Source: Clostridium sp. CAG:780 (GTDB taxonomy: Bacteria; Bacillota; Clostridia; TANB77; CAG-508). From it: a DNA stretch of 23,280 nt. The stretch is from the NCBI GenBank assembly GCA_000434195.1, contig HF994466.1, positions 1 through 23,280 on the forward strand, read 5' to 3'. This document shows positions 6,369-13,430 of the stretch, in pieces. A program made the position numbers and the translations under genes. Numbering within the stretch: the stretch's first letter is position 1; each line of letters begins with the position of its first letter. The notes under the pieces are model-generated. The model had not been told where the DNA came from and made no database searches. It saw only the letters and a program-made list of their open reading frames with translations.

Positions 6369-6737
6369 ATGGTACAGCAACAATCAATATTAAAAGTAGC
6401 TGACAACACAGGAGCAAAAGAAATTATGTGCATCAGATGCTTAGGCGGTTCTTATAGAAAATATGCCGGAGTTGGAGATATAATCGTAGCTTCTGTTAAA
6501 ACAGCAACACCAGGTGGCGTTGTAAAAAAAGGTGACGTAGTTAAAGCAGTAGTTGTTAGAACTAAAAAACCTATAAGAAGACCAGATGGTTCATATTTAA
6601 GATTTGATGAGAATGCAGCAGTTATAATAAGAGAAGACGGAACACCAAAGGGAACACGTATATTTGGACCTGTTGCAAGAGAGCTTAGAGAGAAGGATTA
6701 TTTGAAGATTTTATCTCTAGCACCAGAAGTTTTATAA
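6369..6737 (+). CDS. rplN: 50S ribosomal protein L14
   Basis: L14 contacts helix 95 of 23S rRNA and forms an intersubunit bridge. The 122-residue product has the standard length and motifs: MVQQQSILKVADNTGAKEIMCIR, KKGDVVKAVVVRTKK, RPDGSYLRFDENAAVII and GTRIFGPVARELR. GAAGGAGG (6351-6358) precedes the ATG. First gene of the classical spc segment after rpsQ. Confidence 0.98.
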   Translation: MVQQQSILKVADNTGAKEIMCIRCLGGSYRKYAGVGDIIVASVKTATPGGVVKKGDVVKAVVVRTKKPIRRPDGSYLRFDENAAVIIREDGTPKGTRIFGPVARELREKDYLKILSLAPEVL

Positions 6738-6811
6738 TTACAATATTCAAAAATAATATGAGAAATTAATATAAAATAATTAACATCCAAAATGTGAGGT
6801 GAAAATAGAAA

Positions 6812-7120
6812 ATGAGAATAAAAAAAGGTGATACAGTTAAAGTTTTATCAGGAAATGATAAAGGAAAAACTGGAGAAGTTTTAGAAGTAATGCCAAAAAC
6901 AGAAAAAATAATAGTAAAAGGTATTAATATAAGAAAGAAAAGTGTAAAACCTAGAAAACAAGGTGAAGAAGGAGGAATAATACCTTCAGAACACAGCATA
7001 CATAGCAGTAAAGTAGCTGTTGTTTGTCCTAAATGCCAAAAAGCAACAAGAATAGGATATACAGTAGAGAAAGACGAAAAAGTTCGTGTATGTAAAAAAT
7101 GTGGAGCTAAAATAAAATAG
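6812..7120 (+). CDS. rplX: 50S ribosomal protein L24
   Basis: L24 is one of the assembly initiators on 23S rRNA. The 102-residue product has an N-terminal KOW motif (KKGDTVKVLSGNDKGKTGEV, 4-23), the INIRKKSVKPRKQGEEGGI region, and a C-terminal zinc-ribbon-like part with Cys72, Cys75, Cys94 and Cys97 (CPKC, CKKC). The four-cysteine end is seen in many bacterial L24 proteins. GAGGTGA precedes the ATG after a 74-bp AT-rich gap. Confidence 0.97.
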   Translation: MRIKKGDTVKVLSGNDKGKTGEVLEVMPKTEKIIVKGINIRKKSVKPRKQGEEGGIIPSEHSIHSSKVAVVCPKCQKATRIGYTVEKDEKVRVCKKCGAKIK

Positions 7121-7147
7121 TAAAGGAAAGGAGGTCTATCAAGACTT

Positions 7148-7687
7148 ATGGAAATTTTAAAAGAACAATATGTAAAAGAAATAGTACCAGCTTTAATGAA
7201 AAAGTTTAATTATAAATCAGTAATGGAAGTTCCAAAACTAGAAAAGATAGTAATTAACATCGGTTTAGGAGATACAAAGGAAAATCCTAAAGAATTAGAA
7301 AATGCTGTTAATGACTTAGCTCAAATAACAGGACAAAAACCAATAGTAACAAAATCTAAGAAAGCTATAGCTGCATTCAAACTTAGAGCAGGTATACCAA
7401 TCGGATGTAAAGTTACACTAAGAAATGATAAGATGTATGATTTTGCAAACAAATTATTTAATGTAGCACTTCCAAGAGTAAGAGATTTTAGAGGAGTATC
7501 AACAAACTCTTTTGATGGAAGAGGAAACTACTCAATGGGTATAAAAGAACAATTAATATTCCCAGAAATCGAATATGATAAAGTAGATAAAATAAGAGGT
7601 ATGGATATAATATTCGTAACTACAGCAAAGACTGATGAAGAAGCAAGAGAATTGTTAACTCTATTAGGAATGCCATTTAAAAATTAA
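7148..7687 (+). CDS. rplE: 50S ribosomal protein L5
   Basis: L5 binds 5S rRNA and contacts P-site tRNA. The 179-residue product has full length and motifs such as PKLEKIVINIGLGD, GQKPIVTKSKKAIAAFKLR, GIPIGCKVTLR, LPRVRDFRGVS and GNYSMGIKEQLIFPEI. The ribosome binding site AAAGGAGG (7127-7134) is 13 nt from the ATG, longer than usual. AGGTCT (7132-7137) can pair with AGACTT (7142-7147) in that spacer, which would occlude the site or shorten the effective distance. The stop codon lies inside a perfect 8-bp hairpin. Confidence 0.97.
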   Translation: MEILKEQYVKEIVPALMKKFNYKSVMEVPKLEKIVINIGLGDTKENPKELENAVNDLAQITGQKPIVTKSKKAIAAFKLRAGIPIGCKVTLRNDKMYDFANKLFNVALPRVRDFRGVSTNSFDGRGNYSMGIKEQLIFPEIEYDKVDKIRGMDIIFVTTAKTDEEARELLTLLGMPFKN

Positions 7688-7711
7688 TCGAAACGTAGAA
7701 ACAGATTAATT
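7682..7711 (+). promoter_or_regulatory. Hairpin across the rplE stop codon
   Basis: AATTAATC (7682-7689) and GATTAATT (7704-7711) are perfect inverted copies around a 14-nt loop. The rplE TAA (7685-7687) is in the 5' arm. There is no U tract, so it is not a terminator; RNA processing or stability is possible. Confidence 0.4.
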
Positions 7712-7752
7712 AAAGTGTAGTAGAAGGAATAGTTTAAGAAAGGAGAAAGCTG

Positions 7753-7938
7753 ATGGCTAAAAAATCTTTAAAAGTTAAGCAACAAAGAGAACAAAAATAC
7801 AAGACAAGAGAATATAATAGATGCAAATTATGTGGAAGACCACATGCATACATCAGAAAATACGGAGTTTGCCGTGAATGCTTTAGAAAACTAGCTCATA
7901 ATGGCGAAATTCCAGGAATCAAGAAAGCAAGTTGGTAG
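7753..7938 (+). CDS. rpsN: 30S ribosomal protein S14, zinc-binding (type Z)
   Basis: S14 is a 30S head protein. At 61 residues this is the short zinc form, with Cys24, Cys27, Cys40 and Cys43 as the zinc ligands (CKLC, CREC) and the RPHAYIRKYGVCRECFRKLAHNG core. Many Bacillota also carry a zinc-free paralogue under Zur control elsewhere; none is visible here. GAAAGGAG precedes the start. Perfect hairpins lie in the gaps on both sides. Confidence 0.97.
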   Translation: MAKKSLKVKQQREQKYKTREYNRCKLCGRPHAYIRKYGVCRECFRKLAHNGEIPGIKKASW

Positions 7939-7966
7939 AATTTGATTAAACTTATTTAATTAAATT
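7939..7966 (+). promoter_or_regulatory. 12-bp hairpin between rpsN and rpsH
   Basis: Positions 7939-7950 pair with 7955-7964 and 7965-7966 around a 4-nt loop (CTTA), twelve continuous pairs with one G-U. It begins directly after the rpsN stop. No U tract follows; the rpsH Shine-Dalgarno is about 15 nt further on. Confidence 0.5.
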
Positions 7967-8000
7967 ACGAATAAATAAGAAGGAGGGAAAAGATAAAGTT

Positions 8001-8402
8001 ATGATAACTACAGATCCAATAGCAGACATGCTAACAAGAATAAGAAACGCTAGCAGTTCAAAACATAAAACTGTTGACGTACCATCTTCAAACGTAAAAC
8101 TTGCAATAGCAAAAATATTATTTGAAGAAGGATATATAAAATCTTTTGAAGAAATAAAAGAAGAAAATAATCAAGGAATAATAAGAATTACATTAAAATA
8201 CACAGAAAAAGGTAAAAAAGTTATAGATGGCTTAAAGAGAATAAGCAAACCAGGATTAAGAGTTTATGCATCAAAAGACGAATTACCACAAGTGTTAAAT
8301 GGATTAGGAATAGCTTTAATTTCAACATCTAAAGGAATAATGACAGACAAAGCTGCAAGAGCAGCTGGATTAGGTGGAGAAGTTCTAGCATATATCTGGT
8401 AA
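8001..8402 (+). CDS. rpsH: 30S ribosomal protein S8
   Basis: S8 binds the central domain of 16S rRNA and in E. coli also represses the spc operon by binding near the rplE start. The 133-residue product starts MITTDPIADMLTRIRNA and ends with the signature STSKGIMTDKAARAAGLGGE followed by VLAYIW. Length is standard. GAAGGAGGG (7979-7987) precedes the ATG. Confidence 0.98.
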   Translation: MITTDPIADMLTRIRNASSSKHKTVDVPSSNVKLAIAKILFEEGYIKSFEEIKEENNQGIIRITLKYTEKGKKVIDGLKRISKPGLRVYASKDELPQVLNGLGIALISTSKGIMTDKAARAAGLGGEVLAYIW

Positions 8403-8429
8403 TAAACAAAGAAGGAGGGAGAACAAAAC

Positions 8430-8969
8430 ATGTCAAGAATAGGAAATATGCCTGTTACAGTACCAGAAGGTGTTGAAGTAAAAATAGACGGACAACACAT
8501 TACTGTAAAAGGACCTAAAGGAAGTCTTGAAAGAGACATTCATCCAAATATAAAAGTTGAATTAGACGGAAATGAAATAAAAGTTTCAAGACCAGATGAT
8601 ACAAACATAAATAAAAGTTTACATGGAACAACAAGAGCTTTAATACATAACATGGTTGAAGGTGTTGTACATGAATTTAAAGTAGAATTAGAAATCAATG
8701 GTGTTGGATACAGAGCTCAGAAAAAAGGAAATGACCTATTAATGAACTTAGGATATTCACATCCAGTAGAAATGAAAGCACCACAAGGAGTTACTTTTGA
8801 TTTACCTGATGCTAACCATATTGTAGTTAGAGGAATCGATAAAGAAGTAGTTGGTCAAGTTGCTAACGAAGTAAGAAGCAAGAGACCACCTGAGGTTTAT
8901 AGAGGTAAAGGTATTAAATATGCTACTGAGCATATTAGAAGAAAAGAAGGTAAAGCTGGTAAGAAATAA
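8430..8969 (+). CDS. rplF: 50S ribosomal protein L6
   Basis: L6 lies near the factor-binding (sarcin-ricin) region of the 50S. The 179-residue product has the usual two-domain length: MSRIGNMPVTVPEGVEVKI at the start, VKGPKGSLERDI, NGVGYRAQKKGNDLLMNLGYSHPV in the middle, and RSKRPPEVYRGKGIKYATEHIRRKEGK at the C-terminus. GAAGGAGGG precedes the ATG. A 118-bp gap with a GC-containing hairpin follows. Confidence 0.97.
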   Translation: MSRIGNMPVTVPEGVEVKIDGQHITVKGPKGSLERDIHPNIKVELDGNEIKVSRPDDTNINKSLHGTTRALIHNMVEGVVHEFKVELEINGVGYRAQKKGNDLLMNLGYSHPVEMKAPQGVTFDLPDANHIVVRGIDKEVVGQVANEVRSKRPPEVYRGKGIKYATEHIRRKEGKAGKK

Positions 8970-8971
8970 TA

Positions 8972-8997
8972 TTAAACTGCGCGCTTGCGTTGTTTAA
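8972..8997 (+). promoter_or_regulatory. Hairpin in the rplF-rplR gap
   Basis: TTAAAC (8972-8977) pairs with GTTTAA (8992-8997), and inside it CGC (8980-8982) pairs with GCG (8987-8989), separated by a 2x2 internal loop. It is notable for its GC core in AT-rich surroundings. No U tract follows. The rest of the 118-bp gap shows nothing else convincing. Confidence 0.4.
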
Positions 8998-9087
8998 ATT
9001 ACCAGTTTTGCACAACTACGTTAAAATTATGAAAAAATAGTAATTAATACAAGAATTTTCGTTAATTTGAAGAAAGGAGTAAGATTC

Positions 9088-9447
9088 ATGATAGGAAAAA
9101 CAGACAGAAAGTTTGAAAGAGAAAGAAGACATATCCGTGTACGTACAAAAGTTAGTGGAACAGCTGAACGTCCAAGATTATGTGTATATAGAAGTAATAA
9201 AAACTTGTTTGTTCAAGTAATAGATGATGTAAATGCAGTAACATTAGTAAGTGCTTCAACATTAGATAAAGAAGTAAAAACAAAACACGCTAATAAAGAA
9301 GCTGCAAAAGAAGTTGGAACTCTTATCGCAAAAAGAGCTCAGGACAAAAAAATAAAAACTGTTGTTTTCGACAGAGGTGGATATTTATATCACGGAATAA
9401 TAAAAGAATTAGCAGAAGCTGCAAGAGAAGCAGGACTAGAATTCTAA
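9088..9447 (+). CDS. rplR: 50S ribosomal protein L18
   Basis: L18 binds 5S rRNA together with L5. The 119-residue product begins MIGKTDRKFERERRHIRVR and has RPRLCVYRSNKNLFVQVIDD and the C-terminal FDRGGYLYHGIIKELAEAAREAGLEF, which is diagnostic. The ATG at 9088 is chosen because AAAGGAG (9073-9079) lies just upstream; an in-frame TTG at 9067 would put the ribosome binding site inside the gene. Confidence 0.96.
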   Translation: MIGKTDRKFERERRHIRVRTKVSGTAERPRLCVYRSNKNLFVQVIDDVNAVTLVSASTLDKEVKTKHANKEAAKEVGTLIAKRAQDKKIKTVVFDRGGYLYHGIIKELAEAAREAGLEF

Positions 9448-9479
9448 AAAATAATACTTACTAAAAGGAGGGAAAAAAA

Positions 9480-9971
9480 GTGCAAGAAGAAAATTCTACA
9501 GAATTAAAAGAGAAAGTAGTAGCTATAAACAGAGTTGCTAAAGTTGTAAAAGGTGGAAGAAACTTTAGATTTAGTGCAGTAGTTGTTGTAGGAGACGGAG
9601 CTGGACACGTAGGAGTAGGAAATGGAAAAGCAGCAGAAGTTCCAGACGCTATAAAGAAAGCTATTGAAGACGCTAAAAAGAACTTAATAGAAGTTCCAAT
9701 AGTAGATACTACAATACCACATGAAATAATAGGAAAATTCGGAAGTGCTAACGTTATGTTAAAACCAGCTCAAGAAGGTACTGGAATTATAGCAGGAGGA
9801 AGCGTTAGACCAGTTCTAGAATTAGCAGGTTACAGAGATATAAGAACAAAAATCATAGGAACAAACAATCCAAGAAATGTTGTTTATGCAACACTAGAAG
9901 GGTTAAAATCTATGCAAACAGTTGAATCTGTAGCTAAAAAAAGAGGAAAAAAAGTAGAAGAAATAATGTAA
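9480..9971 (+). CDS. rpsE: 30S ribosomal protein S5
   Basis: S5 has roles in decoding fidelity and mRNA helicase activity at the entry site. The 163-residue product starts with GTG (9480) after AAAGGAGGG and carries the dsRBD-like N-domain (VAINRVAKVVKGGRNFRFSA, VVGDGAGHVGVGNGKA) and the C-domain (KPAQEGTGIIAGGSVRPVLELAG, GTNNPRNVVYATLEGL). Normally rpmD follows; here a 98-bp gap leads directly to rplO. Confidence 0.97.
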   Translation: MQEENSTELKEKVVAINRVAKVVKGGRNFRFSAVVVVGDGAGHVGVGNGKAAEVPDAIKKAIEDAKKNLIEVPIVDTTIPHEIIGKFGSANVMLKPAQEGTGIIAGGSVRPVLELAGYRDIRTKIIGTNNPRNVVYATLEGLKSMQTVESVAKKRGKKVEEIM

Positions 9972-10011
9972 GAGAGAGCTAAAATTAGAAAAGGAAGTTA
10001 GATAAAATCTG

Positions 10012-10058
10012 ACCTCCAATCTAATAATGGCAAATCTCAAAATAAAAAAATTGGAGGT
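10012..10058 (+). promoter_or_regulatory. Hairpin sequestering the rplO Shine-Dalgarno site
   Basis: ACCTCCAAT (10012-10020) is the exact reverse complement of ATTGGAGGT (10050-10058), and the latter contains the rplO Shine-Dalgarno site GGAGGT, 11 nt before its ATG. Nine continuous Watson-Crick pairs with a 29-nt AT-rich loop would mask initiation. It occupies the position where rpmD normally lies. Confidence 0.65.
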
Positions 10059-10062
10059 GTAA
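10027..10062 (+). other. 11-codon mini-ORF, possible remnant of rpmD
   Basis: ATG at 10027 opens an 11-residue frame, MANLKIKKLEV, ending TAA at 10060-10062. The first six residues resemble the usual start of L30 (MA-x-LKI). It begins in the loop of the sequestering hairpin and reads through the rplO Shine-Dalgarno site. It has no ribosome binding site of its own at good distance, so translation is doubtful and the resemblance may be chance. Confidence 0.25.
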
Positions 10063-10069
10063 TTGCGAA

Positions 10070-10504
10070 ATGAAATTAGACGAACTAAAACCAGCACAAA
10101 AAAATACAAAGAGAACAAGAGTTGGACGTGGAATTGGATCTGGTCTAGGTAAAACATCTGGTAGAGGACATAAAGGTCAAAATGCAAGATCAGGTGGAGG
10201 CGTAAGACGTGGATTCGAAGGTGGTCAAACACCATTATTTAGAAGATTACCAAAAAGAGGATTTACAAACATTCATGCTAAAAACTTTACAGAAGTAACA
10301 TTAACAATGTTATCTAAAGCAAAAGCTGAAAACATAACTGCTGAAACTCTAGTTGAAGAAGGAATAATAGGAAAAATCAATGATGGCATAGTAATTCTTG
10401 GAACTGGAAAATTAGACAAAAAAGTCAATGTTAAAGCTGTAAGATTTACAAAATCAGCCAAAGAAAAAATTGAAGCTTTAGGTGGAAAGGCAGAGGTGAT
10501 ATAA
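10070..10504 (+). CDS. rplO: 50S ribosomal protein L15
   Basis: L15 is a late-assembly 23S rRNA-binding protein with a long basic N-terminal extension. The 144-residue product has MKLDELKPAQKNTKRTRVGRG, the glycine-rich GSGLGKTSGRGHKGQNARSGGG, GFEGGQTPLFRRLPKRGF and a C-terminal AVRFTKSAKEKIEALGGKAEVI, all characteristic. The start uses GGAGGT (10053-10058), which can be masked by the hairpin described separately. It abuts secY with no gap. Confidence 0.97.
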   Translation: MKLDELKPAQKNTKRTRVGRGIGSGLGKTSGRGHKGQNARSGGGVRRGFEGGQTPLFRRLPKRGFTNIHAKNFTEVTLTMLSKAKAENITAETLVEEGIIGKINDGIVILGTGKLDKKVNVKAVRFTKSAKEKIEALGGKAEVI

Positions 10505-11827
10505 TTGTTTAAAACCATAAAAAATGCGTTAAAAACACCTGAGGTTAGAAAAAAACTATTATATACTTTATTATTAATAGTAATATTTAGAGTAGGATGC
10601 TATATAACAATCCCTGGTGTAGATACATTTACACTTACAGAGCAAATGAACAATGCAACAAATGGAGTAACAGGACTTATAGATACAATATCAGGAGGAG
10701 CTTTCTCAAGACTTTCTATATTTGCAATGTCAATAACTCCATACATCACTGCATCAATAGTAATACAACTATTAGGAATAGCTTATAAACCTCTTGAAAG
10801 ACTAATTAAAGAAGGCGGAGAAGAAGGCAGAAAAAAGATAAACAAATACACAAAAATACTTACTATCATATTAGCCTTAATCGAAGGATTAGGAATATTC
10901 TTTAACTATAAATCAACAGGAATATTCTTAGACACATCTTTCTGGGGAGGATTTGTAACAATATTATCATTAATGACAGGTACAGCTATATTAATGTGGT
11001 TAGGAGAACAAATAACCAACAAAGGTATAGGAAATGGTATCTCAATGTTAATATTTGTTGGTATTATAGCAGGACTACCAAGAGGAGTTACTACAGTTTG
11101 GAACTTAATTGTAGAAACAGGAACATTTAGTACAGTAGGACTAATCAAAGCTTTAGCTTTAGTTGTAGGAGTTCTTGTATTAATTACTGGAGTTGTATTT
11201 ATACAATTAGCAGAAAGAAGAGTTCCAGTACAATATGCAAAAAAAGTTGTAGGAAGAAGAATGGTAGGAGCACAAAATACTCATATACCACTAAAACTTG
11301 CAATGGCAGGAGTTATGCCAATAATCTTTGCTTCATCATTTGTAACATTCCCAGCAATGTTAATACAAATAATATCAAAGGATATTGCAACACAACATGG
11401 CTTCTGGGCAGAAGTATATAAAGTATCAATAGCTTCATCTTATTCTGGATACGGAGTTCAATATACAATAATAAATGCAATCATATATCTATTATTAATA
11501 TTAGGATTCACATATTTCTACACATATGCTACATTCAATCCAGCAGAAATATCTGGAAACATTAAGAGAAATGGTGGATTTATTCCAGGAATAAGAGCCG
11601 GAAAACCAACAACAGATTATTTAACATCTGTTATATCAAAACTAACATTAGTAGGAGGAATATTCTTAGCAGTAATTGCTATCATTCCTATGCTAGTAAG
11701 TTTAACAGGAATAAATATTGCATTTGGTGGAACATCTATACTTATCGTAGTAGGTGTAGCGCTAGAAACAATACAACAATTAGAATCTCAACTTGTAACA
11801 AGACATTACAAAGGATTCTTAGAATAA
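10505..11827 (+). CDS. secY: Preprotein translocase subunit SecY
   Basis: SecY is the pore subunit of the SecYEG translocon in the cytoplasmic membrane. The 440-residue product has the expected ten hydrophobic segments and motifs such as YTLLLIVIFRVGCYITIPGVD (first membrane helix), SIFAMSITPYITASIVIQLL, LGEQITNKGIGNGISMLIF and QLAERRVPVQYAKKVVGRR (cytoplasmic loop). The start is a TTG (10505) immediately after the rplO stop, with GAGGTGAT (10494-10501) upstream; the first residues LFKTIKNALK fit the family, so the rare start codon is credible. Close linkage to rplO is the standard arrangement. Confidence 0.97.
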   Translation: MFKTIKNALKTPEVRKKLLYTLLLIVIFRVGCYITIPGVDTFTLTEQMNNATNGVTGLIDTISGGAFSRLSIFAMSITPYITASIVIQLLGIAYKPLERLIKEGGEEGRKKINKYTKILTIILALIEGLGIFFNYKSTGIFLDTSFWGGFVTILSLMTGTAILMWLGEQITNKGIGNGISMLIFVGIIAGLPRGVTTVWNLIVETGTFSTVGLIKALALVVGVLVLITGVVFIQLAERRVPVQYAKKVVGRRMVGAQNTHIPLKLAMAGVMPIIFASSFVTFPAMLIQIISKDIATQHGFWAEVYKVSIASSYSGYGVQYTIINAIIYLLLILGFTYFYTYATFNPAEISGNIKRNGGFIPGIRAGKPTTDYLTSVISKLTLVGGIFLAVIAIIPMLVSLTGINIAFGGTSILIVVGVALETIQQLESQLVTRHYKGFLE

Positions 11828-11836
11828 AAAATAAAA

Positions 11837-11863
11837 AGAAGAGAATAATCTTCTCTCCTTTTT
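11837..11863 (+). terminator. Weak terminator-like hairpin after secY
   Basis: AGAAGA (11837-11842) pairs with TCTTCT (11849-11854) around GAATAA. The T run (11859-11863) begins only after a CTCC spacer, which makes it a poor terminator. Its 3' side borders, and its T run belongs to, the 5' arm of the much longer 11854-11903 hairpin, so the two compete. It may be an attenuator rather than a full stop. Confidence 0.35.
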
Positions 11864-11903
11864 AATTAGTAGAACGCAGAAGTTCTATTAATTAAAGAGG
11901 AGA
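11854..11903 (+). promoter_or_regulatory. 22-bp hairpin between secY and adk
   Basis: Positions 11854-11875 pair with 11882-11903 in 22 consecutive pairs, two of them G-U, around a 6-nt loop GCAGAA. The upper part is TAGAAC/GTTCTA; the lower part pairs TCTCC and the T run with AGAGGAGA. It is by far the longest uninterrupted helix in the cluster. A double-stranded RNA of this length is a plausible RNase III site, or an antiterminator for the overlapping weak terminator. Confidence 0.7.
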
Positions 11904-11959
11904 AAGTACGGGTTATAGGGGCCTTAAAACCTAAATAAATTTTAAAGGAGATTAAAATT

Positions 11960-12622
11960 ATGTATTTAATTATGTTAGGAGCTCAAGGAACAGGAAAAGG
12001 CACAGTGGCAGGAATACTAAGCAAAAATACAGGATGGCCACAAATATCAACAGGAGATATATTTAGAGCAAATATATCAGAAAAAACAGAACTAGGAATA
12101 AAGGCAAACGAATACATATCAAAAGGACAATTAGTTCCAGATGAAATCACAGTACCAATGGTAATAAACAGATTAGAACAAGAAGACTGCAAAGAAGGAG
12201 CTATACTAGATGGATTCCCACGTACAGTAGAACAAGCAGAAAAATTAGACGAAATACTAGCTGAAAAAGGGAAGAAAGTAGATTTAGTATTAAATCTAAC
12301 AACACCAAGAGATGAAATAATAGAAAGAATATTAAATAGAAGAGTATGTTCAAATCCAAAATGTAAAGCAACATATAACTTAAAACTACATCCATCAAAA
12401 GTAGAAGGAATATGCGACATTTGTGGATCAGAATTAGTACAAAGAGAAGATGACAAAAGTGAAGAAGCTGTAAATCTAAGACTAGAAACATACGAGAAAA
12501 AAACAAGTCCATTAATAGACTTCTATACAAAAAAAGGTGTACTAATAACAGAAGAAATAAGCCAAAGAATAAACAGATTAGGCCAAGATGTAGCAGATGA
12601 TGTTTTAAAGAAAATAAAATAA
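11960..12622 (+). CDS. adk: Adenylate kinase
   Basis: Adk catalyses ATP + AMP to 2 ADP in the cytoplasm. The 220-residue protein has the P-loop GAQGTGKGT (7-15), the AMP-site STGDIFR (30-36) and DGFPRT (84-89), and the long LID form with four cysteines Cys130, Cys135, Cys152 and Cys155, the usual zinc site of Gram-positive enzymes. The P-loop differs from the common GAPGAGKGT at two positions, and the first cysteine pair has a four-residue rather than two-residue spacer. AAAGGAG (11944-11950) precedes the ATG. The secY-adk-map order is standard in Bacillota. Confidence 0.95.
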   Translation: MYLIMLGAQGTGKGTVAGILSKNTGWPQISTGDIFRANISEKTELGIKANEYISKGQLVPDEITVPMVINRLEQEDCKEGAILDGFPRTVEQAEKLDEILAEKGKKVDLVLNLTTPRDEIIERILNRRVCSNPKCKATYNLKLHPSKVEGICDICGSELVQREDDKSEEAVNLRLETYEKKTSPLIDFYTKKGVLITEEISQRINRLGQDVADDVLKKIK

Positions 12623-12645
12623 TATGCGAAAAGAAGGTAATAGAA

Positions 12646-13416
12646 TTGGTAAGCATAAAAAATAAAAAAGAAATAGAAAAAATGAGAGAAGCTTGTAGAA
12701 TTGCAAATCTTGCACAAAAAGCAGTAGAGGCAGCAATTAGACCAGGAATATCAACATTAGAATTAGACAAAATAGCAGAAGACACAATGAGAAAAAATGG
12801 GGCAATACCTGCAGAAAAAGGTTATCCAAGTGGAGTCAAAGGAGTTATGGACTTCCCAGGTTCAATATGTGCATCTGTAAATGATGTAGTTATACATGGA
12901 ATTCCATCAAAGAGAGAAATCTTAAAAGATGGAGACATTATAAGTGTTGACTTAGTTGCATACAAAGACGGTTTCAATGGAGATTGTGCAAGAACATATT
13001 ACGTAGGAAATGTAAGCAAAGAAGCAAAAAGACTAGTAGAAATAACAAAACAAGCCTTTTTCGAAGGAATAAAATTTGCTAAAAAAGGTTTTAGACTAGG
13101 AGACGTAAGTCATGCAATAGGCGAATTTGTAGAAAAAAACGGTTATAGTGTAGTAAGAGAATTTCAAGGACATGGAATAGGAGAAAGCATGCATGAAGAT
13201 CCAGGAATACCAAACTATGGAAAAGCTGGAAGAGGAATAAGACTTGAACCTGGTATGACACTAGCAATAGAGCCGATGGTAATAATGGGAAATCCAGATA
13301 TTTTAGAACTAGATGATGGATGGACAATAATATCAGAAGATGGTTCACTGGCTGCACACTATGAAAATACAATATTAATTACAGAAAATGAGCCGGAAAT
13401 ATTGACATTATTGTAA
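12646..13416 (+). CDS. map: Type I methionine aminopeptidase
   Basis: MetAP removes the initiator methionine from nascent proteins at the ribosome. The 256-residue product has all five metal ligands in place: Asp102, Asp113, His176, Glu209 and Glu240, within VDLVAYKDGFNGDCART, GHGIG, IEPM and HYENTI. His84 in VVIHGIP is the conserved substrate-contacting histidine. The start is TTG at 12646, after AAGAAGG, giving the usual VSIKNKKEIEKMREA opening; the next ATG (12682) would cut into the conserved first helix. A perfect promoter for the next genes lies across its last codons. Confidence 0.95.
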   Translation: MVSIKNKKEIEKMREACRIANLAQKAVEAAIRPGISTLELDKIAEDTMRKNGAIPAEKGYPSGVKGVMDFPGSICASVNDVVIHGIPSKREILKDGDIISVDLVAYKDGFNGDCARTYYVGNVSKEAKRLVEITKQAFFEGIKFAKKGFRLGDVSHAIGEFVEKNGYSVVREFQGHGIGESMHEDPGIPNYGKAGRGIRLEPGMTLAIEPMVIMGNPDILELDDGWTIISEDGSLAAHYENTILITENEPEILTLL

Positions 13417-13430
13417 AAACGTTATATAAT
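13402..13430 (+). promoter_or_regulatory. Consensus sigma-A promoter for infA and the alpha operon
   Basis: The -35 TTGACA (13402-13407) and -10 TATAAT (13425-13430) are separated by exactly 17 bp, a perfect match, identical in form to the S10 promoter. The -35 lies inside the last codons of map. Initiation is expected near 13437, inside the inverted repeat that follows. Confidence 0.85.

Noticed and set aside
9067..9087. TTG start for rplR at 9067
   Set aside because: AAAGGAG lies downstream of it and the family alignment begins at MIGKTDRK (9088).
11828..11959. Separate promoter for adk
   Set aside because: No -35/-10 pair of reasonable quality is visible in the secY-adk gap; adk and map are likely read through from upstream.
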